Shown here in pieces: positions 9,484 to 17,919 of a stretch of DNA of 64,000 bases. A program made the translations under genes and the position numbers. The stretch is from the NCBI RefSeq assembly GCF_027366395.1, contig NZ_CP114771.1, forward strand, positions 1,240,001-1,304,000. The letters are read 5' to 3'. How positions within the stretch are numbered: position 1 is the first letter of the stretch; each line of letters opens with the position of its first letter. The notes under the pieces were generated by a model. That model did not search any database, was not told the DNA's origin, and saw only the letters and a program-made list of their open reading frames with translations. Source of the stretch: Endozoicomonas sp. GU-1. GTDB taxonomy: Bacteria; Pseudomonadota; Gammaproteobacteria; Pseudomonadales; Endozoicomonadaceae.

Positions 9484-11007
9484 TTATAGAGTTATTTCTG
9501 ATACCTTCTTTATAAAGCTCTTTAATCTGCCATGGCTTTTATCAAAAAACTCTCTACCATGCTTGTATAAAAAATTAAATTTCTCAACCAAAGAGTCATA
9601 AGTTCTTTCAAGTTTTGAAAATCGTTTTTTCAAATCATTATGCAATGATATTTCAGAAGCAAGTTCATTCCTTGTTTTCGCAAGTTCTACCCCCTTCATT
9701 CTTTCGCTATACCTTAAATCATTGTTGGACTTCTCCAAACAAAGTATTTGTTCTTCTTGAAGCTTAACAACTCGCTTAACCTCTCCAAAAATAAAATGCT
9801 TATTTTCAATAACCCCTGAAAGTTCTTTAATCTCTGATAACTTTTCCTCCCTAATCTCATCCTCAAGACTTTTTTCAATTTCACCTTTTATTTCATATCG
9901 ATACTTAATTAGCTCCTCATTAATCTCTTTAACTTTCATACTTTTAAAATCATCTACTTTTGACTTGATGACTGGAATTCGTTTCTTTTCTTGATTTATT
10001 TCAGCATTAATAGACTCTAACTCACTCTTCTTTGATAGTATTTCGGAGCCAAGTTTATTCCTGTCAACGAACCTGTCTAGATCAGCCTTTCTCTGCTTAA
10101 AAGCTGCATTTTCCAAAGACTGCTGACCATTCAACCAATCAAAGTATTCCACCCTATTGTTAAATCTTTTTCTACCGGGACCTAGCCTCTGATGACCATG
10201 ATATGATGATACACTTGCAAAATATCGATCTTGTAGTTTTTCCATGGCAGCCTTATAGGCATTCTGTTTAACCATAATTTTATCTTTACCCTTTAGGAGA
10301 TTTGCTTGTGCCTCAACCTCTTTTTCTGCTCTTTTACCATCATGAATGCTATCAACACCTCTAATTAAAGGTACAAGCTCACCATCGACGGTAGCTTCGT
10401 AAACCTCAGGAAGACAATAAAAATGAATATGCGGATGATTCTCGTCAAGATGTACAATAGCAGTTTGTAAACGATCACCGTATTCTTTTTTAAGAAAATC
10501 AAGACAATCAGAAAGCCATAGATCAACCATTTTTTTTGTGGAAGAATCTGAAATATAGTCAACTGATAATCTTGGATTGCTGGCAACACCTGCTAACAAT
10601 ATTTTCTGATCGGTTCGGATTTTCCTAGTCGCTAAGTCTCCACCTTTTTTTACTACCAGTGTTTTTGCTGATGCATAGATTTTTTCAAGCTTCTCTTCGA
10701 GCCGAGGCAGCTCCATACCATAAAGGAGAACAGGTGGTTGAGGAGCTATGACATGATCACAATAACCCGGTGATCTCTCTGCTTCATTTATAATCCCCTT
10801 AATTGTTCTCTGACTGGACGCCTTATCCGCCAGCCTATTTCTTTTATGGTCATTTAAAGCACGATTAATATTCTTTGAATTTGGTCGCCCACGTTTGCTC
10901 TGTCTTTTATTACGATTAATTGCAGCATTTCTATTTTCTTTTTTACCATAGAGTTCAACATGAAAAAACTGCTGACCCGTTGTTATTTTTTTGTTAGTTA
11001 TTGTCAT
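9484..11007 (-). CDS. MobV-family (Mob_Pre) relaxase
   Basis: Plasmid mobilization relaxase that would nick oriT and attach to the transferred strand. The metal-binding histidine motif HxDExxPHxH is intact: H186, D188, E189, P192, H193 and H195 in VHLDENHPHIH. This is the signature of MobV/Pre proteins. The N-terminus carries about 70 extra, very basic residues before the family core. The C-terminal third (about 310-470) is a charged coiled coil, as in other Mob_Pre proteins. The gene is AT-rich, unlike the GC-richer chromosome to the right. It is divergent from the helicase gene, with palindromes between them. No strong ribosome site is seen at the ATG. Confidence 0.85.
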   Translation of the reverse strand: MTITNKKITTGQQFFHVELYGKKENRNAAINRNKRQSKRGRPNSKNINRALNDHKRNRLADKASSQRTIKGIINEAERSPGYCDHVIAPQPPVLLYGMELPRLEEKLEKIYASAKTLVVKKGGDLATRKIRTDQKILLAGVASNPRLSVDYISDSSTKKMVDLWLSDCLDFLKKEYGDRLQTAIVHLDENHPHIHFYCLPEVYEATVDGELVPLIRGVDSIHDGKRAEKEVEAQANLLKGKDKIMVKQNAYKAAMEKLQDRYFASVSSYHGHQRLGPGRKRFNNRVEYFDWLNGQQSLENAAFKQRKADLDRFVDRNKLGSEILSKKSELESINAEINQEKKRIPVIKSKVDDFKSMKVKEINEELIKYRYEIKGEIEKSLEDEIREEKLSEIKELSGVIENKHFIFGEVKRVVKLQEEQILCLEKSNNDLRYSERMKGVELAKTRNELASEISLHNDLKKRFSKLERTYDSLVEKFNFLYKHGREFFDKSHGRLKSFIKKVSEITL

Positions 11008-11034
11008 AATAAATAAAAATTGATCAAAGAGAAA

Positions 11035-11100
11035 TTCCTAGGGGATTCAAGGGGGCACCCCCTTGACCGACGTATTAGCTTGCTAATCCTAGTCGGTTGC
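11035..11100. other. Candidate oriT of the MobV module
   Basis: Just upstream of the relaxase gene lies a perfect 9-bp palindrome, TCAAGGGGG / CCCCCTTGA (11047-11055 and 11058-11066), followed directly by a second hairpin with nested arms CCGAC/GTCGG (11067-11071, 11092-11096) and ATTAGC/GCTAAT (11074-11079, 11082-11087). MobV oriT sites are hairpin-rich and lie just 5' of the mob gene. The nick site cannot be placed from sequence alone. Confidence 0.45.
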
Positions 11101-11218
11101 TATGTATTAGTTAACAAATACATATAACTACTGAGCATTCTTCGAACAATATCTTTTCTTTATTTACATTTTATCACGAAAGCAAAATTCAAAAAAATAT
11201 TTCTGGTAATAATTTTTA

Positions 11219-11246
11219 TTGACGATAATTTAAAAAAACTTATGAT
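11219..11246 (+). promoter_or_regulatory. Sigma70-type promoter for repA-like operon
   Basis: A -35 box TTGACG (11219-11224), a 16-base spacer and a -10 box TATGAT (11241-11246) lie 31 bases upstream of the helicase ATG. An AGAGGA ribosome site follows at about 11266-11271. Boxes and spacing are close to consensus. Confidence 0.55.
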
Positions 11247-11277
11247 TTAAAATGACTCAAAAAACAGAGGATAAAAA

Positions 11278-12201
11278 ATGAACAAAATTGAAGACGATGA
11301 TATAACCCAAGACAGTAATAATTCCGAGTTTCAACTAAAAAAAATTGATCTCACACAACAGAGAAATTACTACAAAGGATCATCTAAGGAAATTATACCG
11401 GGTCTGGATACAGGAACATTTTCATTATTCTCTGGAAAAACAGGAACAGGTAAAACAAAAGCAGCAATTCATGTAGCTCTAATTGTGTGTGGAATGAAAC
11501 AAGATTTTGGCTTTACAATTTCCAGTAGTGATAAGCATACAGCAGTCGTGATCGGTTGTGAGGATACAGCTCGCCAACTACACGAGCAAACATTGACCAT
11601 AAAAGAAAACAACCAGATTACAGACAATGAGTGGCTGAACATCGCAGAAAGAGTTGATATCTATTCTGCTACCGATAAAGAAATTGATATCACTTCAATT
11701 CAATGGGAGAAAGAACTTATTAAAACACTACATGGTAAAACTATTGCTGTTATTGATGGTGTCTCAAACATTTCACTACTTGATGAAAGTAATGAATCAT
11801 TAAAAATAATTGCTACTAAGATAAGAAAAATAGCTAGTATCACAGGCTGTGCAATCATATTGATTCATCACAATAAAAAACCATCTAAAGAAAGCCAAGA
11901 GTTCGACCCTATTCATACTGTCAGAGGTGGAAGCTCATTGGTTGCGGCAGCACGAAGCACCTTCCTTTTCTTAGATTACGATGACAATAAACAAATGTTC
12001 AATAATCATGGTGGGAAGGAAGGGCAGATTGCTCATATTATGCCTCAAATTAATAATGGAGAAAAAAGACTTGAACCGATCTTCCTAGACCGACTTCAGG
12101 CGAAAAATCATGAAGAAGGATACTCATTTAGGTTAGCAGCGAAAGAACAAACAAAAACTTCAAAGGGATGCAGTCGTGGGAAAAGAAAAAAAATCAAATA
12201 A
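11278..12201 (+). CDS. RepA-like replicative helicase (AAA_25/RecA fold)
   Basis: RecA-fold ATPase of 307 aa. Walker A is SGKTGTGKT (52-60), and Walker B is in TIAVIDGVSN. IILIHHNKK and the HTVRGGSSLVAAAR segment match hexameric RepA helicases of IncQ-type plasmids. In such plasmids RepA unwinds DNA at oriV after the initiator binds. It starts with an ATG after an AGAGGA ribosome site and overlaps the next gene by 26 bases. The neighbours (MobV relaxase, putative initiator) support a plasmid role. A phage-type AAA_25 ATPase is the alternative. Confidence 0.7.
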   Translation: MNKIEDDDITQDSNNSEFQLKKIDLTQQRNYYKGSSKEIIPGLDTGTFSLFSGKTGTGKTKAAIHVALIVCGMKQDFGFTISSSDKHTAVVIGCEDTARQLHEQTLTIKENNQITDNEWLNIAERVDIYSATDKEIDITSIQWEKELIKTLHGKTIAVIDGVSNISLLDESNESLKIIATKIRKIASITGCAIILIHHNKKPSKESQEFDPIHTVRGGSSLVAAARSTFLFLDYDDNKQMFNNHGGKEGQIAHIMPQINNGEKRLEPIFLDRLQAKNHEEGYSFRLAAKEQTKTSKGCSRGKRKKIK

Positions 12202-13123
12202 TCTATTTTCAGTTTCAGGAGATGTCTTCTTAGATACAGCATTTTCATTGAATGAAATTTTTTACCCAAAAGAAAGGAATAAGAAATACATCAAAAACAC
12301 TGAAATCAGAAAAATCATTAATGATTCAGAGGTAAGAATAATTTGTCCTTATACGCTATCAAGCCCTGAACTTCGTGTTTATCTTGCTTTGATGGCAATA
12401 TGTTGTGACTTCAATGTTAGCTATGAAGTAGAAAGTGACATCAAAGACCAGCACTATATCAAACTAAGAGAACATGTTTATATAAAAGGCAATGACAATC
12501 AAGCCACCCTCATCGGAGCAGAATGCTATCTTGCTGACATACTTAGAATCGCTGGCCTCCAGACCGGAGGGGCTCAATATGAACTTCTTGAAGAAATCTT
12601 ATTGCGCCTTTATATGACAACAATTATCATAAAAGACAAATCAAAAACAACTCCAATGCGACTTTTGAACTTCGACATTTTTGACAAAGAAAAAAAAGGG
12701 AAATCGAAAATCAGTTTCATACTAAACTCCAGAAGCTCTGACATTATTTTTGGAACAGACTCCATTGGAAACAAGATAAAACGTAGATACATAAGCATGC
12801 ATGATTTTTTGAAATTAGAAGAGTCGCAATATTTTGTATTTGTATTTCTATCTTGGTGGGTATTTGAAGGAAATACACAAAATATTTATATAGACACTCT
12901 TTGTGAAAAAATATATTCAGGATTTGGTAAGCTCGCAGACTCGACGAAACGCAGTCATAGATCAAAGATAGCTAATGATCTTGCTAATATAGACTCTCTA
13001 GATGGTTGGAACGTCAACCTATCAGGAAAAGGGCGTAATCTAAAAGCTACTATCACTAGAGAAAAATCTAGTGATAGGAGGAAAAGACTTAAGTTACTGA
13101 AAGTTCCAAATAATACTGTATAG
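12176..13123 (+). CDS. Putative replication initiator (RepC-like)
   Basis: A 315-aa protein with a GTG start inside the 3' end of the helicase gene, after AAAGGG. In IncQ plasmids repA is followed by repC, the iteron-binding initiator of similar size, and the mixed alpha/beta pattern with a basic C-terminus fits a winged-helix initiator. The name rests on gene order and general resemblance, not on a diagnostic motif. The coding DNA is very AT-rich and Lys/Ile-rich like its partner. A perfect 11-bp inverted repeat sits in its last 75 bases. Confidence 0.5.
   Translation: MGKEKKSNNLFSVSGDVFLDTAFSLNEIFYPKERNKKYIKNTEIRKIINDSEVRIICPYTLSSPELRVYLALMAICCDFNVSYEVESDIKDQHYIKLREHVYIKGNDNQATLIGAECYLADILRIAGLQTGGAQYELLEEILLRLYMTTIIIKDKSKTTPMRLLNFDIFDKEKKGKSKISFILNSRSSDIIFGTDSIGNKIKRRYISMHDFLKLEESQYFVFVFLSWWVFEGNTQNIYIDTLCEKIYSGFGKLADSTKRSHRSKIANDLANIDSLDGWNVNLSGKGRNLKATITREKSSDRRKRLKLLKVPNNTV
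13050..13077. repeat. Perfect 11-bp inverted repeat inside repC-like 3' end
   Basis: The arms CTATCACTAGA (13050-13060) and TCTAGTGATAG (13067-13077) pair perfectly around a 6-base loop within the coding sequence. No T-run follows, so it is not a classical terminator. It could be a protein-binding site or a structured mRNA element. Confidence 0.5.
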
Positions 13124-13225
13124 CTTTCAGGATGGTTAAACTTATTTCTGAGGCTCTATTTTGATTCCGAACTACTCTACAGTGAAAACTGACTGTAGGC
13201 CACGAAAAACAAGGATTGAGCAACA

Positions 13226-13402
13226 TTACCGGACAATATGCTGACAACCTTTGTTGATAAGGGCTTCAGCAATGTTCAACCCAGTAGCAGTCTGAAATCC
13301 TACAAGAGCCTTCATAGTTATCATGGCAACCCGGATATGACGTAAGATATGCTCTCTAATGACTACAGCAAAGCACTGTCTACTATTAACGAGATTGTCA
13401 AC
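13226..13402 (-). pseudogene. Possible coding remnant, unidentified
   Basis: On the minus strand this stretch reads as about 58 codons, ending in a TAA at 13226 and preceded upstream by an in-frame stop at 13403-13405. The peptide contains REHILRHIRVAM and TATGLNIAEALI, looks protein-like and is less AT-rich than the surroundings. It may be the tail of a decayed transposase or another gene. I do not recognise the family. Confidence 0.25.
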
Positions 13403-13638
13403 TTAGATCCTGAGTGTTTTATTCTCGGCAAAAAAGAAAGTTGACTCAATGAATCATCTATGAAATAAACCGATTAAATTACGGTAAATGGTGGACGTAA
13501 TTTCGATTTATGATGGGCACTATATCGTTTTTACATCAACAGATTATTCTTTTAAAACCCCATATAGAGTATAAAAAAATGACTAAAAAATTTATGGAGT
13601 AGCTAATTATTAGATAAATTTCTAGAGCTGCCAATTGA

Positions 13639-13676
13639 AAACAACACAGGGCAACCATAGGTTGCCATCGTTTGTT
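13639..13676. terminator. Hairpin GGCAACC/GGTTGCC
   Basis: The stem GGCAACC-ATA-GGTTGCC (13649-13665) sits inside outer arms AAAACAA and TTGTTTT, and the right side is T-rich. It could terminate transcription from the rep operon or the opposite strand. Confidence 0.4.
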
Positions 13677-13716
13677 TTAAAAAAATAATATCACACAAAC
13701 TCGTTATTAACGATAT

Positions 13717-13757
13717 TTAGCACAAGACTCATACACCAACTATATGTCTTGTGCTAA
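13717..13757. terminator. 12-bp perfect stem downstream of the HTH/GIY-YIG gene
   Basis: The arms TTAGCACAAGAC (13717-13728) and GTCTTGTGCTAA (13746-13757) are perfectly complementary around a 17-base loop. A second stem, CTAGATGGA (13774-13782) with TCCATCTAG (13809-13817), lies between this one and the stop of the minus-strand gene at 13840. Either may end that transcript or serve as a protein-binding site. Confidence 0.4.
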
Positions 13758-13839
13758 AAGATCCAAGCCTAGACTAGATGGAAATACGCTTCAACCAATA
13801 TAATTAAATCCATCTAGAATCACCTAAACTTTCATTAAG

Positions 13840-14916
13840 TTATTTTGGATATTTGAACTTCTCTTTTTTAATATTTATCATATTATTAGCCAAAGCTCTG
13901 GTAAGCATTGCTTCTAGATTATCAATCATATGATAGCTTACCTCATATGCAGAGAAATATTGAGCAACATCTCGAAGAGATACTGATGTATTCGATATTT
14001 CTATTGGATTATCTTCTGGATGATACACCATATCATCCTTATCATTCTGATCGCTAAAATATGCTTTATGTTTCAAACGATCAAGATTATATGAGCTATT
14101 AATCTCAAGCCATAGATTATTTTTCGTTTTCCCTGTATAGATTACTTTCCCTTCCGAGTTATAAAAAAAATAAACACCAATAGAATTTGAAATCTTATTA
14201 CGAAGTTCCGAATGTTTTTTTGATACATTTTTATCAAATACATCCCAAAGCTTTTTCTCAACTGACTCGCCCGGATCAATTTTTATAAATTCTGCAACAG
14301 GCCGAATAGCATTATTTAAGCAATCCTTCATTATTTTTTTATTACTGTTATAAAGTAGATTAGCAATTTGTGCCTCGGATAACCCTTTGTCACAATTCTT
14401 CCAATTACTGAGGATAGACTGCCAAATCCCACTTCGCTTTGCAAGCTCTACATCAGTATTTACCTCAAACTTGTTTTTCAATTCTTCTAGCAATTCACTT
14501 TTGTCTATAGCAGGTTCATTCCTTACGTTTTTTTCACCTTGAACAACGCTCTTATAAATTAAATTAGCAATCTGCCCCTCAGTTAGCCCTTTATCATTTT
14601 TTTTCCAATTACTAAGAGTGGATTGCCAAATCCCACTACGTTCTGTCAGTTCTACATCTGATTCTACATTGAATTTTTCTTTTAATTTTTCATATAGCAC
14701 AGATGTATCTATAGAAGGCTCAGCCTTTGCATTTCTACCTCCTTGAATAGCACTCTTGTACACTAAATTAGCGATCTGTTCCTCAGAAAGTTCTTTACCA
14801 TCCTTCTTCCAATTACTGAGGGTGGACTGCCAAATACCACTAAGTTTTTCTAGTTCTGCATCTGTAGCCACATTGAACTTTTCTTTTAATTTTGTGTATA
14901 GCTTACTTGTTTTCAT
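13840..14916 (-). CDS. Triple CI-type HTH repeat protein with GIY-YIG-like domain
   Basis: A 358-aa protein of unusual build. Three tandem copies of a 68-residue unit begin at residues 5, 73 and 141. Each has the phage CI repressor HTH pattern: (L)KEKFNV..D.EL..(L/R)SGIWQS.LSNWK followed by GLSE.QIANL.Y.S. After a linker, a GIY-YIG-like fold follows: G247-V-Y249, then V-I-Y-T-G (258-262), and a C-terminal NLEAMLTRAL...N helix with E335 in the place of the catalytic Glu. The usual Arg after YIG is not obvious, so activity is uncertain. The ATG at 14916 has an AAGGAG ribosome site; an in-frame start nine codons upstream (14943) lacks one. It may be a regulator or DNA-targeting nuclease of the mobile module; the function is unknown. 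Confidence 0.75.
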   Translation of the reverse strand: MKTSKLYTKLKEKFNVATDAELEKLSGIWQSTLSNWKKDGKELSEEQIANLVYKSAIQGGRNAKAEPSIDTSVLYEKLKEKFNVESDVELTERSGIWQSTLSNWKKNDKGLTEGQIANLIYKSVVQGEKNVRNEPAIDKSELLEELKNKFEVNTDVELAKRSGIWQSILSNWKNCDKGLSEAQIANLLYNSNKKIMKDCLNNAIRPVAEFIKIDPGESVEKKLWDVFDKNVSKKHSELRNKISNSIGVYFFYNSEGKVIYTGKTKNNLWLEINSSYNLDRLKHKAYFSDQNDKDDMVYHPEDNPIEISNTSVSLRDVAQYFSAYEVSYHMIDNLEAMLTRALANNMINIKKEKFKYPK

Positions 14917-15240
14917 TACAAAGCTCCTTTTTACAATGAACAAATTACAGTTATTTGATAGCGTAAATCACACAAATTAATTTAACGTTAATTTTTATCC
15001 TCTATTTACTTCCCTCTCCCCTGCAGAAAAATGCAACAATCGTGCAACAAGAACATTAGTAATCATAAATATATTATTTATATTCAATAAGTTATAACAT
15101 TAAATCACTCCTATCCATCATCGGTGCCACGGAAAATCGCCGATCCGGTGAAACCACCGTTGTCTCTTTATTAGCTATAGGTTGATTCATTAACCACTAA
15201 GGTCCACTGAAATAATCTGAAAAACCCCGAAATCGACTGC

Positions 15241-15273
15241 CATTTGCTACGTATTTGCTACGCATTTACTACC
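15241..15273. repeat. Three 11-bp tandem repeats near integrase remnant
   Basis: CATTTGCTACG, TATTTGCTACG and CATTTACTACC stand head to tail, 55 bases before the integrase remnant. Short direct repeats beside an integrase gene are often arm-type integrase binding sites or part of att. That role is inferred here. Confidence 0.45.
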
Positions 15274-15327
15274 CGATAAAAGTAGTGAAACACGACCTCA
15301 GAACCCTGAAAAAAATAGTGGTCAAGT

Positions 15328-15399
15328 ATGACAATCTCAACAAGAAAAACAAAGTCGGGAAATGTGCGGTATGCCGTTCAGATTCAAAAAAACCATTAG
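15328..15399 (+). pseudogene. 5' remnant of a tyrosine integrase gene
   Basis: A short frame starts MTISTRKTKSGNVRYAVQIQ, typical of the basic beta-sheet arm-binding N-terminus of tyrosine integrases, and stops after 23 codons. A one-base shift continues with TIRGDKCSWHTISM to a stop near 15477, so the gene is both frameshifted and truncated. It is probably what remains of the enzyme that inserted the island next to recQ. Confidence 0.5.
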
Positions 15400-15708
15400 A
15401 GGTGACAAGTGCTCCTGGCACACCATTTCAATGAGTTTGAGGTGTACAATCTCCGTTCACCCTGAGTATTTTTCTTAGCAAAAAACAGTGGGAAGGCTAT
15501 TCTTGCTTAAAACCAAAAGGCTACGGAGGGCAAAGGGTAATTGCCTGTTCTCCTGTGCTGGTGAAAATAACTTCAATATAAATTCCCATACAATTTCCAC
15601 GGGCCAGCCTTTTTGAACCAGCAAAAAAGTTGAAAATGGCAGCATAAAGACGGTAAAAAGGACAACCACTGGAATTTCGATCCTGAAACAGCCTGAATTC
15701 AAATAGCT

Positions 15709-17919
15709 ATGTCCGCACCAGCACTAGAAATACTCAATTCCGTCTTTGGATACGATGCATTTCGTTCACACCAGAGCGCCATTATTGACAACATACTGGC
15801 TCGTAACGACACGCTGGCCATCATGCCCACCGGTGGTGGAAAGTCCATCTGTTACCAGATCCCGGCGCTGATCTTTCCGGGCCTGACCCTGGTGATCTCG
15901 CCGCTGATCTCCCTGATGGAAGATCAGGTTCATCAACTGACGTCTCTGGGCATCCCTGCCGCCCTGTTAAACAGCACCCTGAGCAGTGCGGATTATCATA
16001 ACACCCTGGGCCAGGTGCAGAATGGCAGTATCAAGCTGCTGTATATGGCACCGGAAACCCTGATGCTGGAACGCACGCAACAGTTGCTAAGCACCCTCAA
16101 CATCGACTGTCTGACCATTGATGAAGCCCACTGCATCTCCGAATGGGGCCATGATTTCCGTCCGGAATACCGGCAACTGGCGGAGGTGCGCCGACACTTT
16201 CCAAATGCCGTCTGTGTGGCACTGACCGCCACCGCCACACCAAGGGTTCAGCAGGATATAAAAACCAGCCTGCAGATGTCCGACAGCAATGAGTTTATCG
16301 CCAGCTTTAACCGGACCAACCTGTTTCTGGAGGTGATGGAGAAAAAGAAGCCGGTTGACCAGACCCTGCAACTGATTGAGAAATACCAGAACCAATCCGG
16401 CATTATCTACTGCAATTCCAGAAAACAGGTGGATGAACTGACGCAGATTCTGGCGGATAACGGTTGTTCCGTAGCGCCCTATCATGCCGGGCTTGCCAGT
16501 GAAGTACGCAAGGCCAACCAGTCCGCTTTTATCCGTGATGATATTCAGATCATGGTGGCCACCGTGGCGTTTGGTATGGGCATCAATAAATCTAACGTTC
16601 GTTTTGTCCTCCACTTCGATATGCCCCAGAATATTGAAAGCTACTATCAGCAGATCGGCCGTGCCGGGCGGGACGGACTGCCTGCCAACTGCCACTTCCT
16701 GTTCAGCTATGGCGATATTCAGAAGGTCAAGTTCTTTATCAACCAGAAACCCGATTCGGAACAGCGCATCGCCAACCAGCACCTGAACGCCCTGATCGGC
16801 TATGCCGAATCCGAAGAGTGCCGCAGAGCACCGCTGCTGCACTACTTCGGTGAAACCTATAGCCAGAAAAACTGCCAGCTCTGCGACAACTGCTTATCCG
16901 AAAAACAACCGTTTACCGATGTGACCGTAGCCGCCCAGAAACTGCTCTCCTGCATCTATCGCACAGGACAGCTCTTTGGTATTTCCTATGTGATTGATGT
17001 GCTGCGGGGTTCAAAATCGAAAAGAATCCGGGAGCGCCAACATGACCAGATTCCCACCTACGGCATCGGTACTGAATTGACCAGACCCCAGTGGCAGCAG
17101 CTGGCCCGTAAATTGATACAGGAAAACCTGGTACTTCAGGATGCGGAATACGGCAGCTTAAAACTGACCGACAATGCCCGCGCTGTGCTCAAAGGGGCTC
17201 AGCAAATCCAGCTCAGGCTCACCCAAAGAGCAGAACCCGCCAGTAAAGCAGCAACAGAAAAACAGGGCAGCCCGGAATATAACCACGAGCTGTTTGATAT
17301 TCTCAGGGCCTGTCGCAAGGTACTGGCAGATCAGGAGAACGTGCCGCCGTACATTATTTTTTCCGATAAAACCCTGATTGAGATGTCGGCCAGATTTCCA
17401 CAATCCAGGGACAGCCTGTTACAGGTCAGCGGTGTTGGCCAGGTAAAACTGGATCACTATGGCGATGCGTTTCTCCATGAAATCCGGTCATTCTGCGAAA
17501 AACATCAGATAGAAGAGATTGCACAACCTTCTGCCAGTAACAGCCGCCCCCGTTATCGAACAACAAGCCGGGGCAGACATGTTGAGGTTGGGGAGTCGTT
17601 CAGTCAGCATAACTGTCTCAACCGTCTTCAGGAGGAGTTTAATCTGAAGCTGTCTACCCTGCTCAGCCATCTCTATAAATACCAGACGGAAGTCGCTCAT
17701 CTACCGGTCTCGGATGCTTTTCTCCAACAGTCCCGGCTATTGCCTGCACAACAGGATCGTGTTCTGGAAGCCATAAACACCCATGGTACTGATCGTTTAC
17801 GCCCACTGTTTGATGCGATGCAGGAACAAGTTTCTTATGATGAATTGCATCTGTTAAGGCTGCACTATCTGGTTCAACATCCGCAATCACTCACGGACAA
17901 AACCGACGACAATAGATAA
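15709..17919 (+). CDS. recQ: ATP-dependent DNA helicase RecQ
   Basis: 3'-5' DNA helicase of recombination and fork repair. The SF2 core has Walker A PTGGGKS (near 41-47) and a DEAH box in TIDEAHCISEWGHDFRPEY, which also contains the RecQ aromatic loop. The RQC zinc site has four cysteines around CRRAPLLHYFGE and CQLCDNC. A winged helix, an HRDC domain (about 520-600) and a further C-terminal helix-turn-helix-like segment follow. At 736 aa it is somewhat longer than E. coli RecQ. No strong ribosome site is seen before the ATG. It marks the start of core-like DNA to the right of the island. Confidence 0.95.
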   Translation: MSAPALEILNSVFGYDAFRSHQSAIIDNILARNDTLAIMPTGGGKSICYQIPALIFPGLTLVISPLISLMEDQVHQLTSLGIPAALLNSTLSSADYHNTLGQVQNGSIKLLYMAPETLMLERTQQLLSTLNIDCLTIDEAHCISEWGHDFRPEYRQLAEVRRHFPNAVCVALTATATPRVQQDIKTSLQMSDSNEFIASFNRTNLFLEVMEKKKPVDQTLQLIEKYQNQSGIIYCNSRKQVDELTQILADNGCSVAPYHAGLASEVRKANQSAFIRDDIQIMVATVAFGMGINKSNVRFVLHFDMPQNIESYYQQIGRAGRDGLPANCHFLFSYGDIQKVKFFINQKPDSEQRIANQHLNALIGYAESEECRRAPLLHYFGETYSQKNCQLCDNCLSEKQPFTDVTVAAQKLLSCIYRTGQLFGISYVIDVLRGSKSKRIRERQHDQIPTYGIGTELTRPQWQQLARKLIQENLVLQDAEYGSLKLTDNARAVLKGAQQIQLRLTQRAEPASKAATEKQGSPEYNHELFDILRACRKVLADQENVPPYIIFSDKTLIEMSARFPQSRDSLLQVSGVGQVKLDHYGDAFLHEIRSFCEKHQIEEIAQPSASNSRPRYRTTSRGRHVEVGESFSQHNCLNRLQEEFNLKLSTLLSHLYKYQTEVAHLPVSDAFLQQSRLLPAQQDRVLEAINTHGTDRLRPLFDAMQEQVSYDELHLLRLHYLVQHPQSLTDKTDDNR

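Larger units (their letters stand above)
13124..13839. other. Gene-poor spacer of the mobile module
   Basis: 716 AT-rich bases without a supported intact gene. It contains a possible coding remnant (13226-13402, minus) and three hairpins (13639-13676, 13717-13757, 13774-13817), described separately. I looked for direct iterons of about 20 bp, as in an IncQ oriV, and saw none. Confidence 0.5.
14917..15708. other. Intergenic junction between mobile module and recQ
   Basis: About 790 bases with no intact gene. They include the upstream region of the HTH gene (with palindrome TTAACGTTAA at 14982-14991), three 11-bp tandem repeats (15241-15273), the start of a decayed integrase (15328-15399), and about 230 bases before recQ in which I see nothing convincing. 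This is the likely right boundary of the accessory island. Confidence 0.5.

Noticed and set aside
15475-15702. 75-codon minus-strand frame with hydrophobic N-terminus before recQ
   Set aside because: No ribosome site, no family pattern, and it spans the presumed recQ leader.
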